Source of the DNA: Aureimonas psammosilenae
Lineage (GTDB): Bacteria > Pseudomonadota > Alphaproteobacteria > Rhizobiales > Rhizobiaceae
Direction: 5' to 3'
Length of the DNA stretch: 64,000 nt
Assembly: GCF_009176975.1 (NCBI RefSeq)
Contig: NZ_WEZG01000006.1
Span: forward strand, 124,001-188,000
Part shown: one piece after another, positions 34,577 through 42,080 of the stretch
How the letters are laid out: every line of letters begins with the position of its first letter
Numbering within the stretch: the first letter of the stretch is position 1
Program-made: the position numbers and the translations under genes
The notes under the pieces: generated by a model
Databases searched by the model: none
Seen by the model: the letters and a program-made list of their open reading frames with translations, nothing else
What the model was told of the DNA's origin: nothing

Positions 34577-34786
34577 ATGCCGACCGGAACAGTGAAATGG
34601 TTCAACGCCACGAAGGGCTATGGCTTCATCCAGCCTGACGGCGCCGGACAGGACGTCTTCGTCCATATCTCCGCCGTCGAGCGCGCCGGCCTCACCTCTC
34701 TGACCGATGGTCAGAAGATCTCCTACGAACTCGTGACCGACCGCCGTTCCGGCAAGACGTCGGCGGGCGAACTCAAGGCCGACTGA
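34577..34786 (+). CDS. Cold-shock protein, CspA family
   Basis: The 69-residue protein is a complete cold-shock domain: 'TGTVKWFNATKGYGFIQPDG' holds RNP1 and 'DVFVHISAVERAG' RNP2. These OB-fold proteins bind single-stranded RNA and melt structure. The ATG at 34577 gives the usual length; the longer frame from 34532 would add 15 residues not seen in the family. A perfect 11-bp hairpin follows the stop. Confidence 0.95.
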   Translation: MPTGTVKWFNATKGYGFIQPDGAGQDVFVHISAVERAGLTSLTDGQKISYELVTDRRSGKTSAGELKAD

Positions 34787-34793
34787 CGAATTC

Positions 34794-34824
34794 TTCGACG
34801 CCGCTCGAACAGGGCGGCGTCGAA
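34794..34824. terminator. Perfect hairpin between cspA and a convergent gene
   Basis: TTCGACGCCGC and GCGGCGTCGAA form an 11-bp stem with a 9-base loop, eight bases after cspA and 31 bases before the end of the facing gene. It lacks T-tracts, so it is terminator-like rather than a classical intrinsic terminator. Confidence 0.55.
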
Positions 34825-34855
34825 CATCTGCCCGGGCGACGCCAAGCGGCCGGGT

Positions 34856-35164
34856 TCAGGACTGCGCGACGTGGTGACCGCCGAATTCGGCGAAAGCCTC
34901 GCGGATCGTGCTCGCCAGTGTTTCGTCCTCGACATCGACGGAAACCTCGATCGCGCCGTTCAAGGCCGCGTCGTCCCGGTCCTCCCCACCCGGATCGCCG
35001 CCCGCCGTGTCGGACCCGGCCAGCGCCTCGCCCGCCGTGTTCTCCTTGCCGCTTGCGGCGATGAAGACATCAGTGCGCTCGATCTCGTATTCCTGCACGA
35101 GACGCTCCACCGCCATCTCCGCGTCGCGCCTCGTTTCGAACTGCCCCGTCAAGGTCGTTCCCAT
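34856..35164 (-). CDS. Small acidic protein, possible general-stress family
   Basis: The 102-residue protein has two short alpha-beta units, 'LTGQFETRRDAEMAVERLVQEY' and 'GAIEVSVDVEDETLASTIREAF'. They are separated by an acidic, Gly-rich insert (about residues 38-68). The pattern resembles the ferredoxin-like repeats of the YflT/general-stress 17M type, and similar proteins occur in rhizobia. I cannot assign a function. AAAGGA precedes the ATG at 35164. Confidence 0.72.
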   Translation of the reverse strand: MGTTLTGQFETRRDAEMAVERLVQEYEIERTDVFIAASGKENTAGEALAGSDTAGGDPGGEDRDDAALNGAIEVSVDVEDETLASTIREAFAEFGGHHVAQS

Positions 35165-35350
35165 CGGCCATCCTTTCGTTCATCCGTTCGCGATCAACGC
35201 GCGAGAAGCGGAAAACGACGCGGTCGATCGCGAAAGTGGTTTCCGGGGGCCTCGAGGTGCTGCCGCGGCGGGATCGCCTCGTTAGCGGGCCCGGAACATT
35301 CCGGGGCGAGCGCGCTTCCCACCATGCGAAGTCATGAAGGCCCGAGCGAC

Positions 35351-35842
35351 ATGGAACGCGAGACCGCCCGATTTCCGACCGCCGCCGGCATCCTGTTCGG
35401 CCTGGGGCTCGGCGGCTTCTTCGACGGGATCGTGCTGCACCAGATCCTGCAATGGCATCACATGGTCACGAGCGCCGGCTACCCGGCGGACACGGTTCAG
35501 AACCTGCGGCTAAACACGCTTCTGGACGGCCTCTTCCACGCCGCGACCTATGTCTTCGTGGTGCTCGGCCTCGTTCTCCTGTGGCGCTCCGCGCATCGCT
35601 CGCACCTCCATTGGTCCGGCAAGCTGCTGGGAGGAACGCTTCTGATGGGCTTCGGGCTTTTCAACCTCGTGGAAGGCATCGTCGACCACCAGATCCTCGG
35701 GCTCCATCACGTCAACGAAACGGTGCCGCGCGATCAGTGGATCTATTGGGACATCGGCTTTTTGCTTTGGGGCGCCGGGATGCTGATCGGGGGATGGATG
35801 CTTTTCCGTGCCGGCAAGCGGCAAACGGCGGGATCTTCGTGA
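35351..35842 (+). CDS. DUF2243 family membrane protein
   Basis: The 163-residue protein has four membrane segments and the DUF2243 hallmarks 'GLGLGGFFDGIVLHQILQWHHM', 'FHAATYVFVVLGLVLLWR' and 'GFGLFNLVEGIVDHQILGLHHV'. Two H-Q-(I/L)-L-x-x-H-H motifs suggest metal or heme binding in the membrane. The role of the family is unknown. I chose the ATG at 35351, with GAAGG upstream; an ATG at 35324 is possible and adds nine residues. Confidence 0.9.
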   Translation: MERETARFPTAAGILFGLGLGGFFDGIVLHQILQWHHMVTSAGYPADTVQNLRLNTLLDGLFHAATYVFVVLGLVLLWRSAHRSHLHWSGKLLGGTLLMGFGLFNLVEGIVDHQILGLHHVNETVPRDQWIYWDIGFLLWGAGMLIGGWMLFRAGKRQTAGSS

Positions 35843-36111
35843 AGCGACGGTAAGCCGGTGAACGCCACCAACCGGCATCGCGCACCACGGTGCCGGACGT
35901 CGTTTTCACAAGGGCACTTCGTCGCACCATCCGCGTCGATGTCGGTCGTGGAGCCGCGATTGCTGGCCGGCCCTGCGGATCGGTGAAGAGCTTCAGAGCG
36001 CCTGTCGGTAGTTGGCCTATCAATTGCCGCTTCCGGCCGCGCGATCCATCGTGCCCATTAAGGATGGGACTCTATGGCAAAGCGCAATATCGACGGATCG
36101 GCAAAGGTGGG

Positions 36112-36477
36112 ATGAGTGAGGTCGAAGGGCACATGCGCGGTCGGCGCATCCTGATCGTCGAGGACGACTACTACATCATCGAGGAGATGGTGGGAGATTT
36201 CGAGGCCCTGGGGGCAGTGGTCGTCGGACCGGCCGCCAGAGCCGACGATGCGCTCGACATCATCGAGAAGGAGGGACCGCTCGACGGCGCAGTGCTCGAC
36301 ATCAACCTTCAGGGAGAGATGGTCTACCCCGTGGCGGACGCGCTGAAGCGGCGCGGCGTGCCTTTCGTCTTCGCGACCGGTTACGACCACGGGTCCGTCG
36401 CCCCAGATTACCAGGATGTGATCGTGTGCGAAAAGCCCGTCCGCCCCATCGCCATCTGCGAAGCCCTGTTCGGCTGA
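36112..36477 (+). CDS. Single-domain response regulator (FATGUY type)
   Basis: The 121-residue protein is only a receiver domain: acidic pocket 'ILIVEDDYYIIEEM', phospho-acceptor Asp in 'DGAVLDINLQGE', and switch Lys in 'CEKPV'. The stretch 'PFVFATGYDHGSV' is the motif that defines the FATGUY subfamily of alphaproteobacteria. Members such as Sphingomonas SdrG feed phosphate into the PhyR/EcfG general stress response. No histidine kinase or output gene is adjacent. AAGGTGG is just before the ATG. Neighbouring small genes also look stress-related. Confidence 0.88.
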   Translation: MSEVEGHMRGRRILIVEDDYYIIEEMVGDFEALGAVVVGPAARADDALDIIEKEGPLDGAVLDINLQGEMVYPVADALKRRGVPFVFATGYDHGSVAPDYQDVIVCEKPVRPIAICEALFG

Positions 36478-36570
36478 GCCGGACGAGCGGTGGTTCGGCT
36501 GCCGCTGGTTGGCTTGAACCCGCCGGCAGACCGGCGGGGAAATATTCCAGGCTGACCGCTCAGGTGTCCT

Positions 36571-36816
36571 TCAGCGATCGGCTTCCGTCGCGCCCTGTTC
36601 GCGCTCGTCGTCGTCATCCTCGTCGACGCCGAGCGTGTCGTCGTCCGTGACCGCCAGCGGGCCGTCTTCCGCGTCGAAGGGGGCCGACACGTCGCCGTCG
36701 TCTTCTTCCGGCGCGGGGTCGTCCGGCGCGTCGCCTCCGATCACCGCATCCTCGTTCATCGTCATGCCGGGAATGGCCGGGCTGCGGCGTGTGGTGTCGT
36801 CTTCGGGACTCGCCAT
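36571..36816 (-). CDS. Highly acidic, probably disordered small protein
   Basis: The 81-residue product has about one third Asp and Glu, with runs such as 'EEDDGD' and 'VDEDDDDEREQG', and no recognisable domain. It is translated from an ATG eight bases after GGAG, which makes it a credible gene. I do not recognise the family. Its promoter region faces the small gene at 36974 on the other strand. Confidence 0.6.
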   Translation of the reverse strand: MASPEDDTTRRSPAIPGMTMNEDAVIGGDAPDDPAPEEDDGDVSAPFDAEDGPLAVTDDDTLGVDEDDDDEREQGATEADR

Positions 36817-36960
36817 TCTTCACGCTCCTTCATGTTTGGCTCAATGCTTCGGGAGCTTGAAGGCTTTGCTGCGCGCGATGGTTCCGAGCCGCGCGATGGT
36901 TCCGGATTGCTGCGATCCCGGCACCTTTCGCCTCGGCGCGCGTTGGTGAGCGTGTTTCGA

Positions 36961-36966
36961 AGGAGG
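36961..36966 (+). promoter_or_regulatory. Perfect ribosome binding site of a 57-codon gene
   Basis: AGGAGG, seven bases before the ATG at 36974. It supports translation of the short gene that follows. Confidence 0.75.
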
Positions 36967-36973
36967 ACAAGTC

Positions 36974-37147
36974 ATGAGCAACATTCCGACCGCTCCCGCC
37001 GGCGCGCCGGACCCGGACGCGCAGGAACTCGCCGCGCGCCAGAACATCCCGCTGGAGGAAGCCCAGCGCATCATCTCCGAGCGCGGCAACGATCGCGGCG
37101 CGGTGGATGCCGAAGTTCAGAAGCAGAAGCTCGGGCAGGATTCCTGA
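36974..37147 (+). CDS. Small conserved-looking helical protein (57 residues)
   Basis: This short frame is preceded by a perfect AGGAGG. The product begins 'SNIPTAPAGAPDPDAQ' and then has a helical unit 'ELAARQNIPLEEAQRIISER' followed by 'GNDRGAVDAEV'. The layout loosely resembles DUF3606, a small family that has a similar helix-turn-helix-like pattern, but the match is weak. Function unknown. A perfect 11-bp inverted repeat lies 24 bases after the stop. Confidence 0.65.
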   Translation: MSNIPTAPAGAPDPDAQELAARQNIPLEEAQRIISERGNDRGAVDAEVQKQKLGQDS

Positions 37148-37170
37148 CGCCTCCGCCGGAGGCCGGGAGC

Positions 37171-37213
37171 GGTTGACCCGTCTCGAGGGCGAAGGCTAAG
37201 ACACGGGTCAACC
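37171..37213 (+). repeat. Perfect 11-bp inverted repeat, terminator or operator
   Basis: GGTTGACCCGT at 37171-37181 and ACGGGTCAACC at 37203-37213 are separated by 21 bases. A T-rich stretch (TTTTCTTATTTCTT) starts about 12 bases further on. It could end the small upstream gene or act as an operator for the MFS gene 79 bp downstream. Confidence 0.6.
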
Positions 37214-37291
37214 ATTCCTCGCGGATTTTCTTATTTCTTCAGTCCGCGCCGGGCCGTCACGCGGCGGCCATTAGCATCGCAAGGTAGCGGC

Positions 37292-38575
37292 ATGACGATC
37301 GAGGACCCGCAGAGTGCTCCGGCGCAGGCGGAGCAGCCCTCGCCCGTCATGCCGACCGAGGACCGCTTCGCGGTCTTCCGCAACAGAAGCTTCCTTCTTT
37401 ACTGGCTGGCGCGCTTCTTCGGCGCCTTCGCCGCGCAGATCGTCGCCGTTTCCGTCGGTTGGCAGGTTTATTCCGTCACGGGCGATCCGGTTTATCTCGG
37501 CTTCATCGGCCTCAGCCAGTTTCTGCCCTCGCTTCTCCTCGTTCTCGTGACGGGAACGGTGGCCGACCGTTATTCGCGCCGCATGATCATGGCGGTGGTG
37601 GGCGTGGTGGAAGGGCTGGCGGTGGTGGCACTTCTGGCCCTCACCTGGCACGGCATCACCTCGCCCCTGCCGATCTTCGCGATCCTCGCCGTGATCGGAA
37701 CGGGGCGCGCCTTCTTCGGTCCGGCGAGCACGTCGCTGGTGGTCAACATCGTCCCTCGCGAGGATTTGCCCGGCGCCATCGCCTGGAACTCCTCGTCCTG
37801 GCAGATCGCCTCGATCCTCGGGCCGGTCGCGGGCGGCCTTCTCTACGGGCTGTCCGCCTATGTCGCTTACGGCACGGCGGTGATTCTGTTCTTCGCCTGC
37901 ACCGCGCTCGTTCTCGCCATCCCCGCGCCGGAACAGCACAGCGCGGCGAAGGAGCCGGCGAGCATGGAAACCATGGTGGCGGGCTTCCGCTTCATCTGGC
38001 GCGAGAAGATCGTGCTGGGCGCGATCTCGCTTGATCTCTTCGCCGTGCTTCTCGGCGGCGCGGTGGCCTTGATGCCGGTCTATGCGAGCGACGTTCTCGC
38101 CGTCGGCCCCTGGGGCCTCGGCCTTCTGCGCGCCGCCCCCGGCATCGGCGCGATCCTGATGGTGATCTGGCTGACGCGCCATCCGGTGAAGAACAATGCC
38201 GGCCTCATCATGTTCGCCTTCGTCGCCTTGTTCGGCGCTTTCACGGTTCTGTTCGGCCTGTCCACCATGCCTTGGCTGTCGATCCTGGCGCTGGCGCTGA
38301 TGGGCGCGTCCGACATGATCAGCGTCTACGTGCGCGAAACGCTCCTTCAGCTCTGGACGCCGGACGACGTGCGCGGGCGGGTGAATGCGGTGAACTCGAT
38401 GTTCGTCGGCGCGTCCAACGAACTCGGCGAGTTCCGGGCCGGCATGATGGCGAGCTGGATCGGGGCGGTCCATGCCGTGACGCTCGGCGGCGTCGCGACC
38501 GTCGGCGTCGCGGCGCTTTGGGCCTGGATGTTCCCGCAACTGCGCAAGGCCAAAAGCCTCGACGGCGTTCACTGA
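37292..38575 (+). CDS. MFS transporter (EntS-like exporter)
   Basis: The 427-residue protein has a polar N-terminus and twelve membrane segments. 'FRNRSFLLYWLARFFGAFAAQIVAVSVGWQVY' opens the domain, and the loop 2-3 motif is 'GTVADRYSRRMIM'. 'VNAVNSMFVGASNELGEFRAG' near the end is typical of the enterobactin-exporter-like (MFS_3) subgroup. The substrate is unknown. The last seven bases overlap the HAD gene on the opposite strand. Confidence 0.92.
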   Translation: MTIEDPQSAPAQAEQPSPVMPTEDRFAVFRNRSFLLYWLARFFGAFAAQIVAVSVGWQVYSVTGDPVYLGFIGLSQFLPSLLLVLVTGTVADRYSRRMIMAVVGVVEGLAVVALLALTWHGITSPLPIFAILAVIGTGRAFFGPASTSLVVNIVPREDLPGAIAWNSSSWQIASILGPVAGGLLYGLSAYVAYGTAVILFFACTALVLAIPAPEQHSAAKEPASMETMVAGFRFIWREKIVLGAISLDLFAVLLGGAVALMPVYASDVLAVGPWGLGLLRAAPGIGAILMVIWLTRHPVKNNAGLIMFAFVALFGAFTVLFGLSTMPWLSILALALMGASDMISVYVRETLLQLWTPDDVRGRVNAVNSMFVGASNELGEFRAGMMASWIGAVHAVTLGGVATVGVAALWAWMFPQLRKAKSLDGVH

Positions 38576-39273
38576 CCCCGTTCGACGGCCTCGATCAGGC
38601 AGGGCAGTTCTTCGAGGCTCGCGATCGCGCGGAAACGCGGATGGTCGCTCGGCACTTGCGCGTGCTCGTATTCCCAGGTCAGCGCGTGGGGCACATGCAC
38701 GGCGAAAGCGCCGGCCTCCAGGGCCGGGAGGATGTCCGACTTCAGGGAATTGCCGATCATCATCGCCCGCGCCGGCTCGCCGCCGTTCTGCCGGAAGATC
38801 CGCTCGTAGGTCGCGGCGCGCTTGTCGCTGACGATCTCCACCGCGTCGAAGAAAGGCCCGAGGCCGGAGGCGGCGAGCTTTCTTTCCTGATCGAAAAGGT
38901 CGCCCTTGGTTACGAGAACGAGACGGTAGCGCCCGTGAAGCGCTTCCAGAACGGTCCTCGCGCCGGGAAGCGTTTCCACCGGATGGCGCAGCATCTCGCG
39001 GCCGAGGTCGAGGATTTCGCGGATCGCCGCGCCGTCGACCTTGCCGTCCGTGACCTCGAGCGCCGTTTCGATCATCGAGAGAACGAAGCCCTTGATGCCG
39101 AAGCCGTAGAATTCGAGATTGCGCACCTCAGCGTCCAGAAGGCGGCGTGCCAGAACGGGGCCTTCGGCATGGGCTTCCAAAAGCTGGAGGAAGCGCCCTT
39201 CGGTGAAGCGGAAGAACTGCTCGTTCTGCCAAAGCGTGTCGTCGGCATCGAAGCCGATCGTGGCGAGCCTCAC
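38569..39273 (-). CDS. HAD-family hydrolase
   Basis: The 234-residue phosphatase has HAD motif I as 'IGFDADDTLWQNEQFF' with the nucleophile-acid pair D-x-D, motif II near 'LVLVTKGD', the Lys in 'IVSDKRAATYERIF' and motif III 'MIGNSLKSDILPALEAGA'. YjjG- or PhoSer-like enzymes act on small phosphomonoesters; the substrate is not predictable. The GTG start overlaps the upstream amidotransferase stop as GTGA, making it the last gene of a long operon. Confidence 0.92.
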   Translation of the reverse strand: MRLATIGFDADDTLWQNEQFFRFTEGRFLQLLEAHAEGPVLARRLLDAEVRNLEFYGFGIKGFVLSMIETALEVTDGKVDGAAIREILDLGREMLRHPVETLPGARTVLEALHGRYRLVLVTKGDLFDQERKLAASGLGPFFDAVEIVSDKRAATYERIFRQNGGEPARAMMIGNSLKSDILPALEAGAFAVHVPHALTWEYEHAQVPSDHPRFRAIASLEELPCLIEAVERGQ

Positions 39274-40013
39274 GCCCGCTTCTCCTCACCGAAGACGAGC
39301 GTCAGGAACTCGGCCAGCCAGCGGCGGATCGGCTCGTCATAGGCGGCGCGGCCATCGAAATGGGCGCGACGCGCCTGCGCCCCCGGCAGGCTGAGGCGCT
39401 CGTGGCCGCGCGTCGTCCAGCGATACAGCATGGCGAGCGTCAGTTCGGCGTGGAACTGCACGCCGAAGGCGTTCCGGCCGTAGCGATAGGCCTGGTTCGG
39501 AAAGCGCTCGCCCGACGCCAGCAGCACCATGTCGCGCGGCAGGTCGAAACCCTCGCGATGCCATTGATAGACCATGTCCGGCCAATGCGGCATCAGGGCC
39601 CGCCCCGCCGCCGTCGGTTTCAGACCGTAATAGCCGATCTCCACCAGGCTTTCGGGATGGGGCGCGACCGTCCCGCCGAGATGCTTCACCAGCATCTGCG
39701 CGCCGAGGCAGATGCCGAGAAAGGGCCGGTCCTCCCGCAAGGGCACGTCCAGCCATGCGAGTTCGGCCTTCAGATGCGGATCGGGGTCGTTGGCGCTCGG
39801 CGGGCCACCGAACATCACGACGCCGCGATGCTCGTCCAACGTTTGCGGCAGGCTGTCTCCGATCACCGGGCGGCGGATATCGAGGGCAAGGCCGGCTTTG
39901 GTCAGAACCTGCCCGACCCGTCCGGGCGTCGAATCGGCCTGATGGAGAACGATCAGGACGGGGCGCGGATCGCCGAGGCCATCGAGACGGCGCGCGGGAA
40001 GCCCCGGCGTCAT
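39270..40013 (-). CDS. Class I glutamine amidotransferase-like protein
   Basis: The 247-residue protein has a GATase1 fold: 'GVVMFGGPPSANDPD', nucleophile elbow 'FLGICLGAQMLVKHLGG' with Cys, and 'NAFGVQFHAELTLAML' with the catalytic His-x-Glu. It resembles GuaA-like stand-alone amidotransferases such as YfeJ. No synthase partner is visible. The ATG at 40013 overlaps the stop of the terB-like gene as ATGA, and its own stop overlaps the HAD gene. Confidence 0.92.
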   Translation of the reverse strand: MTPGLPARRLDGLGDPRPVLIVLHQADSTPGRVGQVLTKAGLALDIRRPVIGDSLPQTLDEHRGVVMFGGPPSANDPDPHLKAELAWLDVPLREDRPFLGICLGAQMLVKHLGGTVAPHPESLVEIGYYGLKPTAAGRALMPHWPDMVYQWHREGFDLPRDMVLLASGERFPNQAYRYGRNAFGVQFHAELTLAMLYRWTTRGHERLSLPGAQARRAHFDGRAAYDEPIRRWLAEFLTLVFGEEKRA

Positions 40014-40480
40014 GGCGTCTCGTCGGCCGGCTCGCGGCCGAGGACCGCGCGCTTGGCCAGCATCCGCTCGCGCGTGGAAACGCCGAGGAGTTCGGCGATC
40101 CGCCAGATCACGTTGTCTTCCAACTCGTGAACCTTGCCGTCCGAATAAACCACTTCCCAAAGCAGGCTGACGAAGCGCACCCGCTGTTCTTCGGAAAGCG
40201 CGTGCATCAGGATGCCGGTGAAATGAAAGAGATCCACCGCTTCGGCATCGGCCTCGCGCCCTGCCCTGGCGATGCTCGTCGCTTCGGCTTCCGACAGGCC
40301 GAACTCGGTGGCGAGCGCGGCGACGAGCTGACGGCGCTCCCCGTCGCTGACGACGCCATCGGCCTCCGCGACATGGCAGAGCAGCGCGGCGGCGGCCACG
40401 CGCGGGTCGCGGACGGGCGCTGGACGCCCATCCGCATTCAAGCCGACCGATCGCAGAAAGTCCTTCAGCGCCTCGAACAT
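40010..40480 (-). CDS. TerB family protein
   Basis: The 156-residue protein is all-helical with the TerB pattern 'AAAALLCHVAEADGVVSDGERRQLV' and 'LLWEVVYSDGKVHELEDNVIWRIAELLGV'; each contains an acidic loop able to bind divalent metal. TerB is named for tellurite resistance, but most chromosomal homologues have no such role. It lies 28 bp after hemY and is coupled to the amidotransferase gene, so it is expressed with heme-related genes. Confidence 0.92.
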   Translation of the reverse strand: MFEALKDFLRSVGLNADGRPAPVRDPRVAAAALLCHVAEADGVVSDGERRQLVAALATEFGLSEAEATSIARAGREADAEAVDLFHFTGILMHALSEEQRVRFVSLLWEVVYSDGKVHELEDNVIWRIAELLGVSTRERMLAKRAVLGREPADETP

Positions 40481-40508
40481 CGCCGCTTCGCTCCGATGCG
40501 TAACCGGC

Positions 40509-42080
40509 TCAGAAGAGCCGGTTGCCCGAAGGCGCCGGAGCATCTTCGGGAATCGTGGCGGGCACGGGGATGGCCGGCTTTTCTTCATGGGGCTGCACGG
40601 CCCCATGAGGCTTTGCCGTATCGACCGGGATGGTCTCGGCCTTGCCATTCTCGACCGGCGCGGAAGCCGGCCCGGCATGGCCGGCGATGCGGTTGCCCGG
40701 ATCGGCGGGGGCGGCCGGCTCGGAGGCCTTGGACACGATGCGCGCATGGGCGCCCGGCCGCTCGCCTTCGATCACCGCGCCATGGGCGTCGACATGGCGC
40801 GCCGGCACCTTCCATTCGAAAGCGTCGAGACGGCCGGTGACGGGGGACACGGGCGCCCATTCCTCCGACACGACGCCGTCCGCCGTCCAGGCCGGATCGC
40901 GCTGCGCACGCACGGCGCGTCCGAGCCATTCGCGCACCGCGCCTTCCGAACCGCCGCCGGCTTCTTCCAGATCAGCCAGAAGCAGGAACACGCCCTCGCG
41001 CGGCTCCTTCTTCAAAGCGTGATTGGCCTCGAGCCGCGCCAGCGGCAGATCGCCGGCGTCGAGCGCGGCGTGGGCGAGCGCGATATGGGTTTCCACATGG
41101 GCCGGCTGGAGGCTCGCGAGATTGCGCGCGCGGCGCAGCCTGTCGGACGCCGAGTCGCCCGGACGGGCAAAGACATAGGTCGTGGCGATTTCGGGATGGG
41201 GCGACTTTTCCCAGGCCTTTTCCAGAACCGTCGAGCCCTTGCGCAGGTCGCCCAGGCGGAACAGGGCGCGCGCGGCGACCACGGCCGCCGGCACGAGCGT
41301 CGGGGCGAGCGACACGGCTTCGAGACCCGCCTTGCGAGCCTGCGAGGGATCGCCCTCAAGAAGAGCGCGGGCCTTGGCGGTGAGAAGCACGGCGCGCAGG
41401 CGGGACGAGTCGCCCTTCTCGATCAACCGCGCATCGCGCTGCGCTTCGAGAATGGCGAGCGCGCCGTCATAGTCGCCTTCGATGGTCTTGGATTCCAGCA
41501 CCGCGCCGCCCGCCCAGGGCACGTGCGGGGCGATGCGCGCGGCGCGCTCGGCGTAATGGCGCGCGGCATTGGCGTCGCCGAGCCGCTCGGCCTCGAGATA
41601 AAGGCCGCGCATGGCCAGAAGCCGGGTTTCCGGCTCGCTTTCCATGGCCTGGAACGCGGCCCGCGCGCGGTCGTGGTCGCCCTCGATCATCGCGGTCTGC
41701 GCATCGAGGAAACGCACCAGCGGCTCCTTCTTGGCCGGCAGATACTTCTGGCTGCGCTTCGTCATGCGCCGGGCCAGCACCGCGTCGCCCGCGCCCGCCG
41801 CCAGGATGCCGGCGGACAGCGCCTGATAGCCCTTGTCGCGCCGGCGCGTGGAGAAGAAGCGGCCCACCCGGTCCGGCGTCTTGAAGAAGGCGCGCACCAG
41901 CCAGACGAGGAAGCAGACAGCGGCGATCAGCGCGATCTGCACCACCACGAACACGGTGAAGCTCGTATCGAGAACGCTGTTGCCGAGCGTGAGCGAGATC
42001 GAGCCCGGATGATCCTGCAGCCAGGAAAAGCCGAGCGCGGCGGCGAGAACGATCAGAAGAAAGGACAGAATCCGCAGCAT
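40509..42080 (-). CDS. hemY: Heme biosynthesis-associated TPR protein HemY
   Basis: The 523-residue protein has two membrane helices at about residues 3-22 and 39-62. TPR-like helices follow to about 400, then a Pro/Glu/Ala-rich C-terminal tail. 'FFSTRRRDKGYQALSAGILAAGAGDAVLARRMTKRS' and the location downstream of hemC-hemD identify the HemY_N/TPR protein (not protoporphyrinogen oxidase). Its role in heme metabolism is inferred from synteny. The ATG shares its A with the upstream TGA (TGATG), which implies translational coupling. Confidence 0.93.
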   Translation of the reverse strand: MLRILSFLLIVLAAALGFSWLQDHPGSISLTLGNSVLDTSFTVFVVVQIALIAAVCFLVWLVRAFFKTPDRVGRFFSTRRRDKGYQALSAGILAAGAGDAVLARRMTKRSQKYLPAKKEPLVRFLDAQTAMIEGDHDRARAAFQAMESEPETRLLAMRGLYLEAERLGDANAARHYAERAARIAPHVPWAGGAVLESKTIEGDYDGALAILEAQRDARLIEKGDSSRLRAVLLTAKARALLEGDPSQARKAGLEAVSLAPTLVPAAVVAARALFRLGDLRKGSTVLEKAWEKSPHPEIATTYVFARPGDSASDRLRRARNLASLQPAHVETHIALAHAALDAGDLPLARLEANHALKKEPREGVFLLLADLEEAGGGSEGAVREWLGRAVRAQRDPAWTADGVVSEEWAPVSPVTGRLDAFEWKVPARHVDAHGAVIEGERPGAHARIVSKASEPAAPADPGNRIAGHAGPASAPVENGKAETIPVDTAKPHGAVQPHEEKPAIPVPATIPEDAPAPSGNRLF

